From Anaerolineae bacterium (lineage in GTDB: Bacteria > Chloroflexota > Anaerolineae > Anaerolineales > Villigracilaceae), in contig DNDO01000233.1 of NCBI GenBank assembly GCA_003484265.1, positions 12,913-18,214 on the forward strand: a stretch of 5,302 nt of DNA. The letters are read 5' to 3'. Positions 1 through 5,302 of the stretch are shown here, in pieces. Position 1 is the first letter of the stretch, and each line of letters begins with the position of its first letter. Both the position numbers and the translations under genes were made by a program. Under the pieces are notes generated by a model. It did not search any database, was not told where the DNA came from, and saw only the letters and a program-made list of their open reading frames with translations.

Positions 1-659
1 ATAAACAAGTCTCTCGTGGACGTATCCTGCCCGTTCAATTCCCGTTTGATCTGGTTGAGCCTTTCGCACACCGCGCGCGAAAAGAAGGCGTGACTCTCAA
101 CAGCGCATTGAATGCCGCCTTGTTGCTTTCTATCAACCGGCATCTATACGCTGGCGAAGAACTCCCTATGCGGACGTTTTCATTTGCTGACCTGCGTCCA
201 TATGTAACCCCGCCGCTTCCGGCCGAGAACCTCGGGTTATTTATTTCAATGATGCGCTATACGGTGGACGTGAACAGTGGTGATTTCTGGTCTCTTGTGC
301 GTGACCTGCATCAGAAGATATATGATTCGCTGAAATCAGGGGATAAATTTGTTGCGGCGATCATGGTTGAAGGGCTGATGAAAATGGTGACACGGTTCAA
401 TTCATTCCGCATGGGAACATCCGCGTTGAACTATACCGGAGTTGTCCCCGTGCAGACCGATTACGGAATGACAAAAGTTGTCGGCATACATGGGTTTGTA
501 TCCGCCTACGGTCTGGGACCTGAATTTGCATCCCAGGCGCAGTTATTCAACGATCGGTTATTTTGGGATTTTACGTATCTTGAGGAAGATATGGATGAGG
601 GAATGGTGAAAGCGATTGTAGATGAGATTAAGGGAATTTTGAAATCTGTTATCGACTAA
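1..659 (+). CDS. Condensation-domain-like acyltransferase, C-terminal part (5' truncated)
   Basis: The reading frame is open from the left edge (first complete codon at base 3) to the TAA at 657-659, so the gene starts outside the window; the GTG at 90 is an internal valine, not a start. About 218 residues are visible. They resemble the C-terminal lobe of the chloramphenicol-acetyltransferase/NRPS condensation superfamily: a helix of the type 'VTLNSALNAALLLS' (from base 90), then a 'FADLRPYV' stretch, a 'LNYTGVVPV' segment followed by 'DYG' (about 426-470), and a strand 'FNDRLFWDFTYLEEDMD' (from 546) before a final amphipathic helix. In this family such enzymes transfer an acyl group from CoA or a carrier protein to an alcohol, amine or thiol. 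The catalytic HHxxxD motif lies in the N-terminal lobe, which is not in the window, so activity cannot be verified. There is no membrane segment, so a cytoplasmic protein is likely. The same strand carries an acyl carrier protein and an acyl ligase further right, which fits acyl-transfer chemistry. An uncharacterised condensation-like protein or a PapA/alcohol-acyltransferase relative are both possible. Confidence 0.72.
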   Translation, partial: KQVSRGRILPVQFPFDLVEPFAHRARKEGVTLNSALNAALLLSINRHLYAGEELPMRTFSFADLRPYVTPPLPAENLGLFISMMRYTVDVNSGDFWSLVRDLHQKIYDSLKSGDKFVAAIMVEGLMKMVTRFNSFRMGTSALNYTGVVPVQTDYGMTKVVGIHGFVSAYGLGPEFASQAQLFNDRLFWDFTYLEEDMDEGMVKAIVDEIKGILKSVID

Positions 660-664
660 CTCGC

Positions 665-727
665 CAGTGTGAGGAAACATCGTCCTTGTAGTAGATTGCT
701 TCGTTGGATTTCGCCCTCCTCACATTG
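665..727. repeat. Inverted repeat with long loop between convergent genes
   Basis: The arm at 665-675 (CAGTGTGAGGA) pairs with 717-727 (TCCTCACATTG) over 11 positions with one G-T wobble, leaving a 41-base loop. It fills most of the 80-base gap between the acyltransferase stop (659) and the exporter stop (740, opposite strand). A bidirectional terminator is conceivable from position, but neither strand has a T-run after the stem and the loop is long. The repeat is seen directly; any function is unproven. Confidence 0.35.
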
Positions 728-739
728 ATGGGGAAATGC

Positions 740-3616
740 TCAAGTTAAATCAACTCGCCTGATTAAGAACCAGGTAATAGTTAAGAAAAGAACCGTCATG
801 CCTGCCAACACGAACCATGATTTGAGTAATTGGTCGTCTGCGTAGTTAAGTCGCAGGTCATCCGTTGCATCCGGATAATTGAAACAAACTGTTTTCAAAG
901 CGCTATTGGGGTCAAGCGGATCCTCAGGGATATCGTTACACAGTATTGTGCTTTCCGCGATCTGGTTCATATTAATCGTCACGCCAAGCGCGGTCAGCGA
1001 CCAGCGTGTGGTGGAAAGATAGGACATCGGCTCGAACTTGTTGCCTCGCAGGTCGAAGACTGCACCCGCGAAGAAGAATTGGAAAAACAACATCATTGTC
1101 AGGATGTAGATCGCCATCTCGGTCGATTTGCTGACCGCCGAAATGATAAGGCCAAAACTGATGCCTGCCATCATTGTGAGATAAAGGGTCAGGAAAATTT
1201 CGAGGTAGCCGTTGAGATACAAACCTTTTTTGGGAATGTCCACGCCGAAGGAAACGATGACAAGATAGAGTACGACCTGTATCACGACGAACACGCTGTA
1301 GATCGCCACTTTGTTGAGCAGATATGGCAGGATCCGTAAGTTAACCATGCGCTCACGCAGATATATCGAACGCTCTTTGACAAGGTCATTCGATGGCACG
1401 AATAAACCTGTCAGCACAGCTTCAAGCCCCATCACGAAGACGAAAGTATTGGTGTGAGGGAATGGCGTGTAACTCTCGAGCATGGATTTCGCCGCAAGCA
1501 CGGGGTCTGCAAGTATGGCAAGGTTGCCCGTCAGAATATCCGGCTTGGCGATGACGAGTTGTAAAGTCGCCGTTACGGGGAAGAGCAATAGCATCAATGC
1601 CATTGTGACAGGGTCACTGAACAACACGCTCAATGAACGTTGGATGAGAACGATTAATTGGCGGAAGAAATCTGCGAATCCAAAACTGACTTTGGGCAGT
1701 GCGCGCTTTGGCGCAGATAACAGGCTGGTCTTGCGGTCGAGAATGTATTTCTTGTGTTGCTCGGGTTTCTTCTCTTCGAAGATCTGCCGCCACTCTTCCC
1801 CCTTGTGGTCGATGCGTTCGTAAATATCGGCGAATTCGTCCACTTCGAAAAAGTTCAGCGCTTCCTCAGATGGACCGAAATAAACCAGTTTACCTTCCGA
1901 TAAAAATGCGACGTGGTCGGTCTGCACGATGTTGTCTGTTGCGTGAGTGATGAGCACAACCGTGCGTCCTTCGTCTGCCATGCGGCGCAGGGTGTGCATC
2001 ATCTTTTTTTCGAGCCCGGGGTCGAGGCCGGATGTGGCTTCATCGAGGAAGATCAGCTTGGGGTCAGCCAGCAGTTCCGCGGCGATGCTGACGCGTTTGC
2101 GCTGTCCGCCGGAGAGGTTGGAGATGCGGGTCTTGCGGATCGCTTCCGTATTCATCGAGACCGTGTCGAGCACCATATCGATGCGGCGCATCCTCTCGTC
2201 GTGAGACAGGTTCGATGGGAGTCGGAGGCGGGTGGCGTAATCCAATGCTTTTTCAACGGTCAGGCTGGTGTGCAGGATATCCGATTGCGGCACATACCCA
2301 AGTTGCGCGCGGAAACTTTCGTACTCCTCGTAGAAGTCGTATCCGTTCAACTTCACTTCACCGGTGCCGCGTCGGACGCCGATCAACGCATTGAGCAAAG
2401 TGGACTTGCCCGCGCCGCTTCCGCCGACCAGCGCAACGAACTCACGCGGCAACACAGAAAGATCTATGTTGTCGAGAATGCGGAGCATGCCGTTCTTTGT
2501 TTTTACATCTTTCGTGAGGTTGCTTGCGTCGAGCCTCATGCCGCTGGTCTGGTACGGCACGAGCAGTCCGCCCTGGAACAGCAAACGGAAATTACTGATC
2601 TGGATCAGATCGCCTTCGTTCAGTTGTATCTGTTTAACCGGTGCGTCGTTCACATACGTGCCGTTACTGCTGTCTAGATCTTCGATTGCATACGCGTCGC
2701 CCACCTGTCGTATCACCGCATGTCTGCGCGAGACTTCCGGCGAATCCAATACAATGTCGCAATTATCCAGCCGCCCGATCAACAACATCGAGGTCTTTGC
2801 GATCTGAGTTGCCTGTGCGGCTTGGATAAAGCCAACCACTGAATTGGCGGTCTCTTTCGGGTTATAAAATGTAATACCGATAGAAACACCGTAATTGTCA
2901 TCACCAATACGGATGATCGATTCATTGCCAATGGCATAATCCTTATCGGGTCGAAGGAGTTGGTTGTTAACGAGTGTGCCGTTCGTGCTGTTCAAATCTC
3001 GGATGAAATATCCAGCCGCTTCCTTTTGGACCTCTGCATGCTGCCCTGAAACGAAACGCAGATTCTCAGGAACGCGTAGATCCGCTTCGACGCCACGCCC
3101 GATGATGATCCTGTCTTTTGCGATGGGGAAGTAGTTCGTGCTTCCGTTTTGCCAGCGAATTTTGAAATAAGGGATGTCTTTAGGAACGTCGCTTTCCAGC
3201 CCCGAGGTTGGCGGCAATGTGACTGCATGGTCTTCTGAAGTGATTTCATGAAGGAGCGCCTCGCTCCCCATCTGGAAAACGATCTTTATCTGTTGCCCCT
3301 GTTCATCCTGCCCGATCCTGATCTCATCCCCATCCTTTAAATAGATGTCTTTAGCATAGATATTGTTGACCAAAGTCCCATTGCGGCTCCCCAAATCGAT
3401 CAAGCGATAGCCTGCCTTCTCGCGGCGGATCTCCAAATGCTGTCGGGAAACGGATTGGAACACATCCGGCACGGGGACTTCATTCCCGACCTTGCCGCGC
3501 CCGATGCGCGTCTTTTCATCCACCAGCGGAAAGGATTCGGTTTTCCCATCGATCCAGTGAATGACGATCTGCGAATGTTTAAGAAGCAGTGTTCCCTTGT
3601 TTGCTGGCACCTTCAT
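740..3616 (-). CDS. FHA-domain ABC exporter, ABCG-type (three FHA domains + ATPase + membrane domain)
   Basis: This 958-residue protein is a half-transporter with a regulatory front end. Three FHA (phosphothreonine-binding) domains occupy about residues 30-115 (IGRG 38-41, SRQH 57-60, SRNGT 77-81), 165-250 (IGRG 172-175, SGQH 190-193, STNGT 210-214) and 275-350 (GR 281-282, SRRH 296-299, SSNGT 316-320). The ATPase (about 364-590) is intact: Walker A GGSGAGKST 398-406, Q-loop Q444, signature LSGGQ 501-505, Walker B LIFLDE 521-526, D-loop SGLD 529-532, switch His 558. A charged linker leads to six predicted membrane helices near 669-690, 722-742, 768-790, 803-828, 833-855 and 931-952, with a roughly 75-residue outer loop before the last one carrying C893 and C911. 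The ATPase-then-membrane order and that loop match the ABCG/ABC-2 exporter type, which works as a dimer. The closest characterised relative by architecture is mycobacterial Rv1747, which has two FHA domains and is phosphorylated by the kinase PknF. The substrate is unknown; a lipid or lipid-linked molecule is plausible. The gene is divergent from the carrier-protein gene. The ATG at 3616 is used here, but a GTG at 3610 is better spaced from the ribosome site. Confidence 0.93.
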   Translation of the reverse strand: MKVPANKGTLLLKHSQIVIHWIDGKTESFPLVDEKTRIGRGKVGNEVPVPDVFQSVSRQHLEIRREKAGYRLIDLGSRNGTLVNNIYAKDIYLKDGDEIRIGQDEQGQQIKIVFQMGSEALLHEITSEDHAVTLPPTSGLESDVPKDIPYFKIRWQNGSTNYFPIAKDRIIIGRGVEADLRVPENLRFVSGQHAEVQKEAAGYFIRDLNSTNGTLVNNQLLRPDKDYAIGNESIIRIGDDNYGVSIGITFYNPKETANSVVGFIQAAQATQIAKTSMLLIGRLDNCDIVLDSPEVSRRHAVIRQVGDAYAIEDLDSSNGTYVNDAPVKQIQLNEGDLIQISNFRLLFQGGLLVPYQTSGMRLDASNLTKDVKTKNGMLRILDNIDLSVLPREFVALVGGSGAGKSTLLNALIGVRRGTGEVKLNGYDFYEEYESFRAQLGYVPQSDILHTSLTVEKALDYATRLRLPSNLSHDERMRRIDMVLDTVSMNTEAIRKTRISNLSGGQRKRVSIAAELLADPKLIFLDEATSGLDPGLEKKMMHTLRRMADEGRTVVLITHATDNIVQTDHVAFLSEGKLVYFGPSEEALNFFEVDEFADIYERIDHKGEEWRQIFEEKKPEQHKKYILDRKTSLLSAPKRALPKVSFGFADFFRQLIVLIQRSLSVLFSDPVTMALMLLLFPVTATLQLVIAKPDILTGNLAILADPVLAAKSMLESYTPFPHTNTFVFVMGLEAVLTGLFVPSNDLVKERSIYLRERMVNLRILPYLLNKVAIYSVFVVIQVVLYLVIVSFGVDIPKKGLYLNGYLEIFLTLYLTMMAGISFGLIISAVSKSTEMAIYILTMMLFFQFFFAGAVFDLRGNKFEPMSYLSTTRWSLTALGVTINMNQIAESTILCNDIPEDPLDPNSALKTVCFNYPDATDDLRLNYADDQLLKSWFVLAGMTVLFLTITWFLIRRVDLT

Positions 3617-3620
3617 CTCC
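3617..3620 (-). promoter_or_regulatory. Ribosome binding site that bears on the exporter start
   Basis: On the minus strand GGAG directly abuts the ATG at 3616-3614 with no spacer, which is too close for normal initiation. The third codon is GTG (3610-3608) and lies 6 bases from the same GGAG, an ordinary distance. The true start may therefore be the GTG, making the protein two residues shorter (MPANKG...). The nearest upstream in-frame stop is at 3643-3641, and no ATG, GTG or TTG lies between, so there is no longer alternative with a usual start. Confidence 0.5.
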
Positions 3621-3657
3621 GACTGAGTTGGTATCGTCGATTATTTTTATGACAATG

Positions 3658-3667
3658 GTAATATTAC
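3658..3667. promoter_or_regulatory. Palindrome overlapping the exporter -10 box, possible operator
   Basis: GTAATATTAC is a perfect 10-base palindrome, extended to GGTAATATTACACC with an imperfect flank. It covers most of the -10 hexamer of the exporter promoter. Such a placement suits a repressor site, but no regulator gene is in the window and the motif is short and AT-rich, so chance is possible. Confidence 0.3.
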
Positions 3668-3691
3668 ACCAGATTTTATAGCGAGCGTCAA
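3663..3691 (-). promoter_or_regulatory. Sigma70-like promoter for the FHA-ABC exporter
   Basis: Reading the minus strand, TTGACG (3691-3686) is followed after exactly 17 bases by TGTAAT (3668-3663); each box matches the -35/-10 consensus at five of six positions. The expected start of transcription is near 3656, giving an untranslated leader of about 40 bases before the exporter start. The -10 box overlaps the palindrome at 3658-3667, so a protein bound there could block the promoter. The call rests on consensus match and spacing only. Confidence 0.5.
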
Positions 3692-3700
3692 AAGGTGTAA
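3664..3700 (+). repeat. Inverted repeat reaching the carrier-protein ribosome site
   Basis: TTACACC at 3664-3670 and GGTGTAA at 3694-3700 are perfect 7-base inverted copies separated by 23 bases. The right arm includes the GGTG of the carrier-protein Shine-Dalgarno sequence, and the left arm overlaps the exporter -10 box. In a rightward transcript starting upstream of 3664 the stem would hide that ribosome site; as DNA the arms could be paired operator half-sites. Confidence 0.3.
3691..3697 (+). promoter_or_regulatory. Ribosome binding site of the acyl carrier protein gene
   Basis: AAAGGTG lies 6 bases before the ATG at 3704 and its AGGTG part pairs with the 16S rRNA tail. This supports 3704 over the second in-frame ATG at 3719, which has no comparable site. 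No convincing rightward promoter was found in 3617-3690. Confidence 0.6.
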
Positions 3701-3703
3701 CTT

Positions 3704-3949
3704 ATGCGGAATGTTTCGATGAATGAGATCAATCAACTGGTCGGTATGCAGCTGGGTATACGCGAGGTGTCTGAAAATTCCCTGCTTGTGGAGGAACTTG
3801 GTGCCGAATCAGCAGATGTGATGAATATCGTTGCGGCGCTTGAGGAGAAATACGATATCGTTGTGAAGGAGACGGAATTAGCAAGGATAAGAATGTCTGC
3901 TGATTTGTTTACATTGGTTCAGATGAAATTAAGTGACAGTAGCTTATAA
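3704..3949 (+). CDS. Acyl carrier protein
   Basis: This 81-residue protein has the size and pattern of a free-standing acyl carrier protein. The segment ELGAESADVMNIVAALEEKY (residues 31-50) matches the carrier-protein core 'LGxDSLDxVELVxxLEExF', with Ser36 as the expected attachment site for 4'-phosphopantetheine. Asp38 is kept, while the usual 'DSL' is 'ESA'. The protein is acidic overall in the helix II region, as the family requires for partner docking, and ends in a short helix (ADLFTLVQMKL). In its holo form it would hold an acyl chain as a thioester in the cytoplasm. The ligase gene begins 34 bases after its stop, so the two are very probably co-transcribed and the ligase is the likely loading enzyme. 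A housekeeping fatty-acid-synthesis carrier is less likely, because no fab genes are adjacent and the DSL motif is altered; a dedicated carrier for a secondary lipid or natural product fits better. No phosphopantetheinyl transferase gene is visible. Confidence 0.88.
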   Translation: MRNVSMNEINQLVGMQLGIREVSENSLLVEELGAESADVMNIVAALEEKYDIVVKETELARIRMSADLFTLVQMKLSDSSL

Positions 3950-3971
3950 AGAATCTGACATTTTAAATAAT

Positions 3972-3975
3972 GGAG
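3972..3975 (+). promoter_or_regulatory. Ribosome binding site that selects a TTG start for the ligase
   Basis: GGAG sits 8 bases upstream of TTG 3984-3986. The in-frame stop TAG at 3978-3980 rules out any longer version. The first ATG in frame (4008) has no Shine-Dalgarno sequence before it and would remove the TLIEML residues that align with the usual 'TLxxxLxxRA' beginning of this enzyme family. Confidence 0.65.
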
Positions 3976-3993
3976 ATTAGAGATTGGAGACTG
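3973..3993 (+). repeat. Three tandem heptamers across the ligase start
   Basis: GAGATTA, GAGATTG and GAGACTG stand directly end to end. The second unit ends with the TTG start codon and the first contains most of the ribosome site. The copies are imperfect and few, so this may be only a decayed or chance low-complexity patch. Confidence 0.5.
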
Positions 3994-5302
3994 GTACCCT
4001 CATCGAAATGCTCGAACACCGCGCCAGGATTTCAGGGGAGAAAACCGCATTCACGTTTCAAGGACAGCCGACATCATATGAAGGGTTGTGGGGATATGTA
4101 AACCATTTCGCTTCATTACTTATTGAACGTATAAAAATGCAACAGGAATGTGTTGTCCTTGCTCTGCCCAACAGCGCGGAGTTCTTCTATGCATTTTACG
4201 GTATCCAACGCGCAGGAGGAATTGCCGTTCCGTTGTTTCAAGAATCCAGTGCAAATCGAATTGCATCTATAGCAGAATCTTGCCGCGCGAAAGTTGTTAT
4301 ATTACCTGATGCATCATCCAAGAAGAAAGAACTTGAAGAAAAAGGATTTGATGTTTTGGAATGCAAAAGCATGCTTTTGCAACGCCAGCAAGCTGGTGGG
4401 TTTCAAAATTTCCCGCAAATAAAACCTGATGATATAGCCTTCCTTCAATACACATCTGGAAGTACAGGCAACCCCAAAGGCGTAATGTTGACTCATGCCA
4501 ATTTGCTCACGAACATGAGGCAGATGATCGAAGGGATGCAGATCACCGACAAGGATGTCTTCGTTAGTTGGCTGCCTGTCTATCACGACATGGGACTGAT
4601 CCTGATGACGATGGTCCCATTCTATCTTGGAGTCGAGACTCATCTTTTACCCGCTGACCTGCGAAGCGTGCGCGACTGGTTCAAGACCATCCACGCCGTA
4701 AACGGGACATTTACAGCCGCCCCCGATTTTGCCTATCGTCTCTGCCTGAGACATGCAGATTCTTTGCGTGAGTATGACATCACCAGCCTGCGGGTGGCGT
4801 TGAACGCGGCGGAACCTGTCCGCGCGGCGACGGTGACGGGATTTGAGTCAGCATTTGGATTGGCTGATGTCGTTGTGGCAGGTTACGGGTTGGCTGAATC
4901 GACCGTAGGGGTAAGCATGTGGACTCCACGCACGCCGATGAGAGTCGATGCGAATGGACTTGTCTCCGTCGGTCATCCATTCCCGGATGTGAAGGTGAAG
5001 GTCACTGATGATGGAGAGATACTGATCAAGAGCGCGGCAAATTCAAATGGATACTTCAGCAACGAAAAAGCGACAGAGGGATTATTTGCTGATGATGGTT
5101 TTATCCATAGCGGCGACCTGGGTTATCTGGATGAAGATGGCTGTTTATATATTGTTGGTCGGAAGAAGAATATCATCAAACATGCTGGCGAAACGATTGC
5201 GCCGCAGGAGATCGAAGAGACGGTGGATACGATTGAAGGCATCCGCTATTGCGCGGCAGTAGGCATTGACCGCGGACGAGAGGAGGGGGAGCAGGCATAT
5301 GT
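3984..5302 (+). CDS. AMP-forming acyl ligase, fatty acyl-AMP ligase-like (3' truncated)
   Basis: About 439 residues of an ANL-superfamily adenylating enzyme are present; the gene runs off the right edge. Such enzymes use ATP to turn a carboxylic acid into acyl-AMP and then pass the acyl group to a thiol. Motifs, numbered from the TTG start: the phosphate-binding loop YTSGSTGNPKG at 156-166, WLPVYHDMG at 196-204, NAAEP at 274-278, GYGLAEST at 300-307, SGDLGY with ribose-binding Asp378, and the hinge GRKKNII from about 392. The 'YHDMGLI', 'NAAEPVR' and 'GLAES' wording is typical of fatty acyl-AMP ligases, which load carrier proteins. However, the stretch after GLAEST goes quickly to 'VSVGHPFPDVKVKV', with no room for the insertion that usually marks those ligases, and the hinge resembles acyl-CoA synthetases. 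The C-terminal catalytic lysine is beyond the window. The acyl carrier gene 34 bases upstream favours direct transfer to that carrier. No membrane segment is seen. A MycA-type starter adenylation domain fused to further modules is possible, as the C-terminus is unseen. Base composition changes within the gene (AT-rich near 4320-4380, GC-rich near 4800-4850). Confidence 0.88.
   Translation, partial: METGTLIEMLEHRARISGEKTAFTFQGQPTSYEGLWGYVNHFASLLIERIKMQQECVVLALPNSAEFFYAFYGIQRAGGIAVPLFQESSANRIASIAESCRAKVVILPDASSKKKELEEKGFDVLECKSMLLQRQQAGGFQNFPQIKPDDIAFLQYTSGSTGNPKGVMLTHANLLTNMRQMIEGMQITDKDVFVSWLPVYHDMGLILMTMVPFYLGVETHLLPADLRSVRDWFKTIHAVNGTFTAAPDFAYRLCLRHADSLREYDITSLRVALNAAEPVRAATVTGFESAFGLADVVVAGYGLAESTVGVSMWTPRTPMRVDANGLVSVGHPFPDVKVKVTDDGEILIKSAANSNGYFSNEKATEGLFADDGFIHSGDLGYLDEDGCLYIVGRKKNIIKHAGETIAPQEIEETVDTIEGIRYCAAVGIDRGREEGEQAY

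Noticed and set aside
90..92. GTG as the start of the left-hand gene
   Set aside because: The frame is open to the window edge with family-like sequence upstream, and there is no ribosome site before it, so the gene is truncated by the window rather than starting here.
666..726. Intrinsic terminator between the convergent genes
   Set aside because: The loop is 41 bases and no T-run follows the stem on either strand.
830..1339. 169-codon plus-strand frame opposite the exporter membrane domain
   Set aside because: The Cys/His/Glu-rich translation is typical of an antisense shadow of hydrophobic helices; no start or domain support.
1913..2677. 254-codon open frame on the plus strand opposite the exporter ATPase
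   Set aside because: It lies fully antisense to highly conserved ATPase and FHA coding sequence, its translation looks like no known family, and it is explained by the codon pattern of the real gene.
3649..3680. Rightward promoter for the carrier-protein gene (ATGACA followed by a TTTTAT-like box)
   Set aside because: The -35 match is fair but the best -10 candidates match poorly or need a 19-base spacer, so it is not supported as a feature.
4008..4010. ATG as the ligase start
   Set aside because: No Shine-Dalgarno sequence precedes it and it would discard conserved N-terminal residues; the TTG at 3984 has a well-placed GGAG.
4314..4643. Minus-strand frames at 4314-4643 and 4780-4980 inside the ligase
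   Set aside because: Both overlap conserved ligase motifs on the plus strand and show no recognisable protein features.

Overview
The window holds four protein genes and no RNA genes, mobile elements or CRISPR. Three genes read rightward: a 5'-truncated acyltransferase of the condensation-domain superfamily (1-659), a small acyl carrier protein (3704-3949) and a 3'-truncated AMP-forming acyl ligase (3984-5302). One long gene reads leftward between them (3616-740): an ABC exporter with three FHA domains at its N-terminus, an ABCG-type ATPase and a six-helix membrane domain.

The organism is a bacterium with roughly balanced base composition, Shine-Dalgarno-led genes and at least one non-ATG start. 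FHA-fused ABCG-type exporters are known from mycobacteria (Rv1747) and, to my knowledge, also occur in Chloroflexota and cyanobacteria. My best guess is a Chloroflexota (Anaerolineae-like) genome, but this is inference from gene content and is weakly supported.

Layout: 1-659 is the C-terminal part of the acyltransferase. 660-739 is a short gap between convergent genes with a long-loop inverted repeat and no clear terminator. 740-3616 is the FHA-ABC exporter on the minus strand. 3617-3703 is a compact divergent control region with a good sigma70-like promoter for the exporter, overlapping palindromic elements that also reach the carrier-protein ribosome binding site. 3704-3949 is the carrier protein. 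After a 34-base gap comes the ligase, which probably starts at a TTG and runs off the right edge. No gene-free stretch exceeds 90 bases.

Working model (inference): the ligase activates a carboxylic (probably fatty) acid as acyl-AMP and loads it on the adjacent carrier protein. A condensation-type acyltransferase such as the one at the left could transfer the acyl group to an alcohol, amine or thiol acceptor. The exporter could move a lipid-like product or related amphiphile across the membrane, with FHA domains tying its activity to Ser/Thr phosphorylation. The parts are recognisable individually; their joint function is a hypothesis from proximity.
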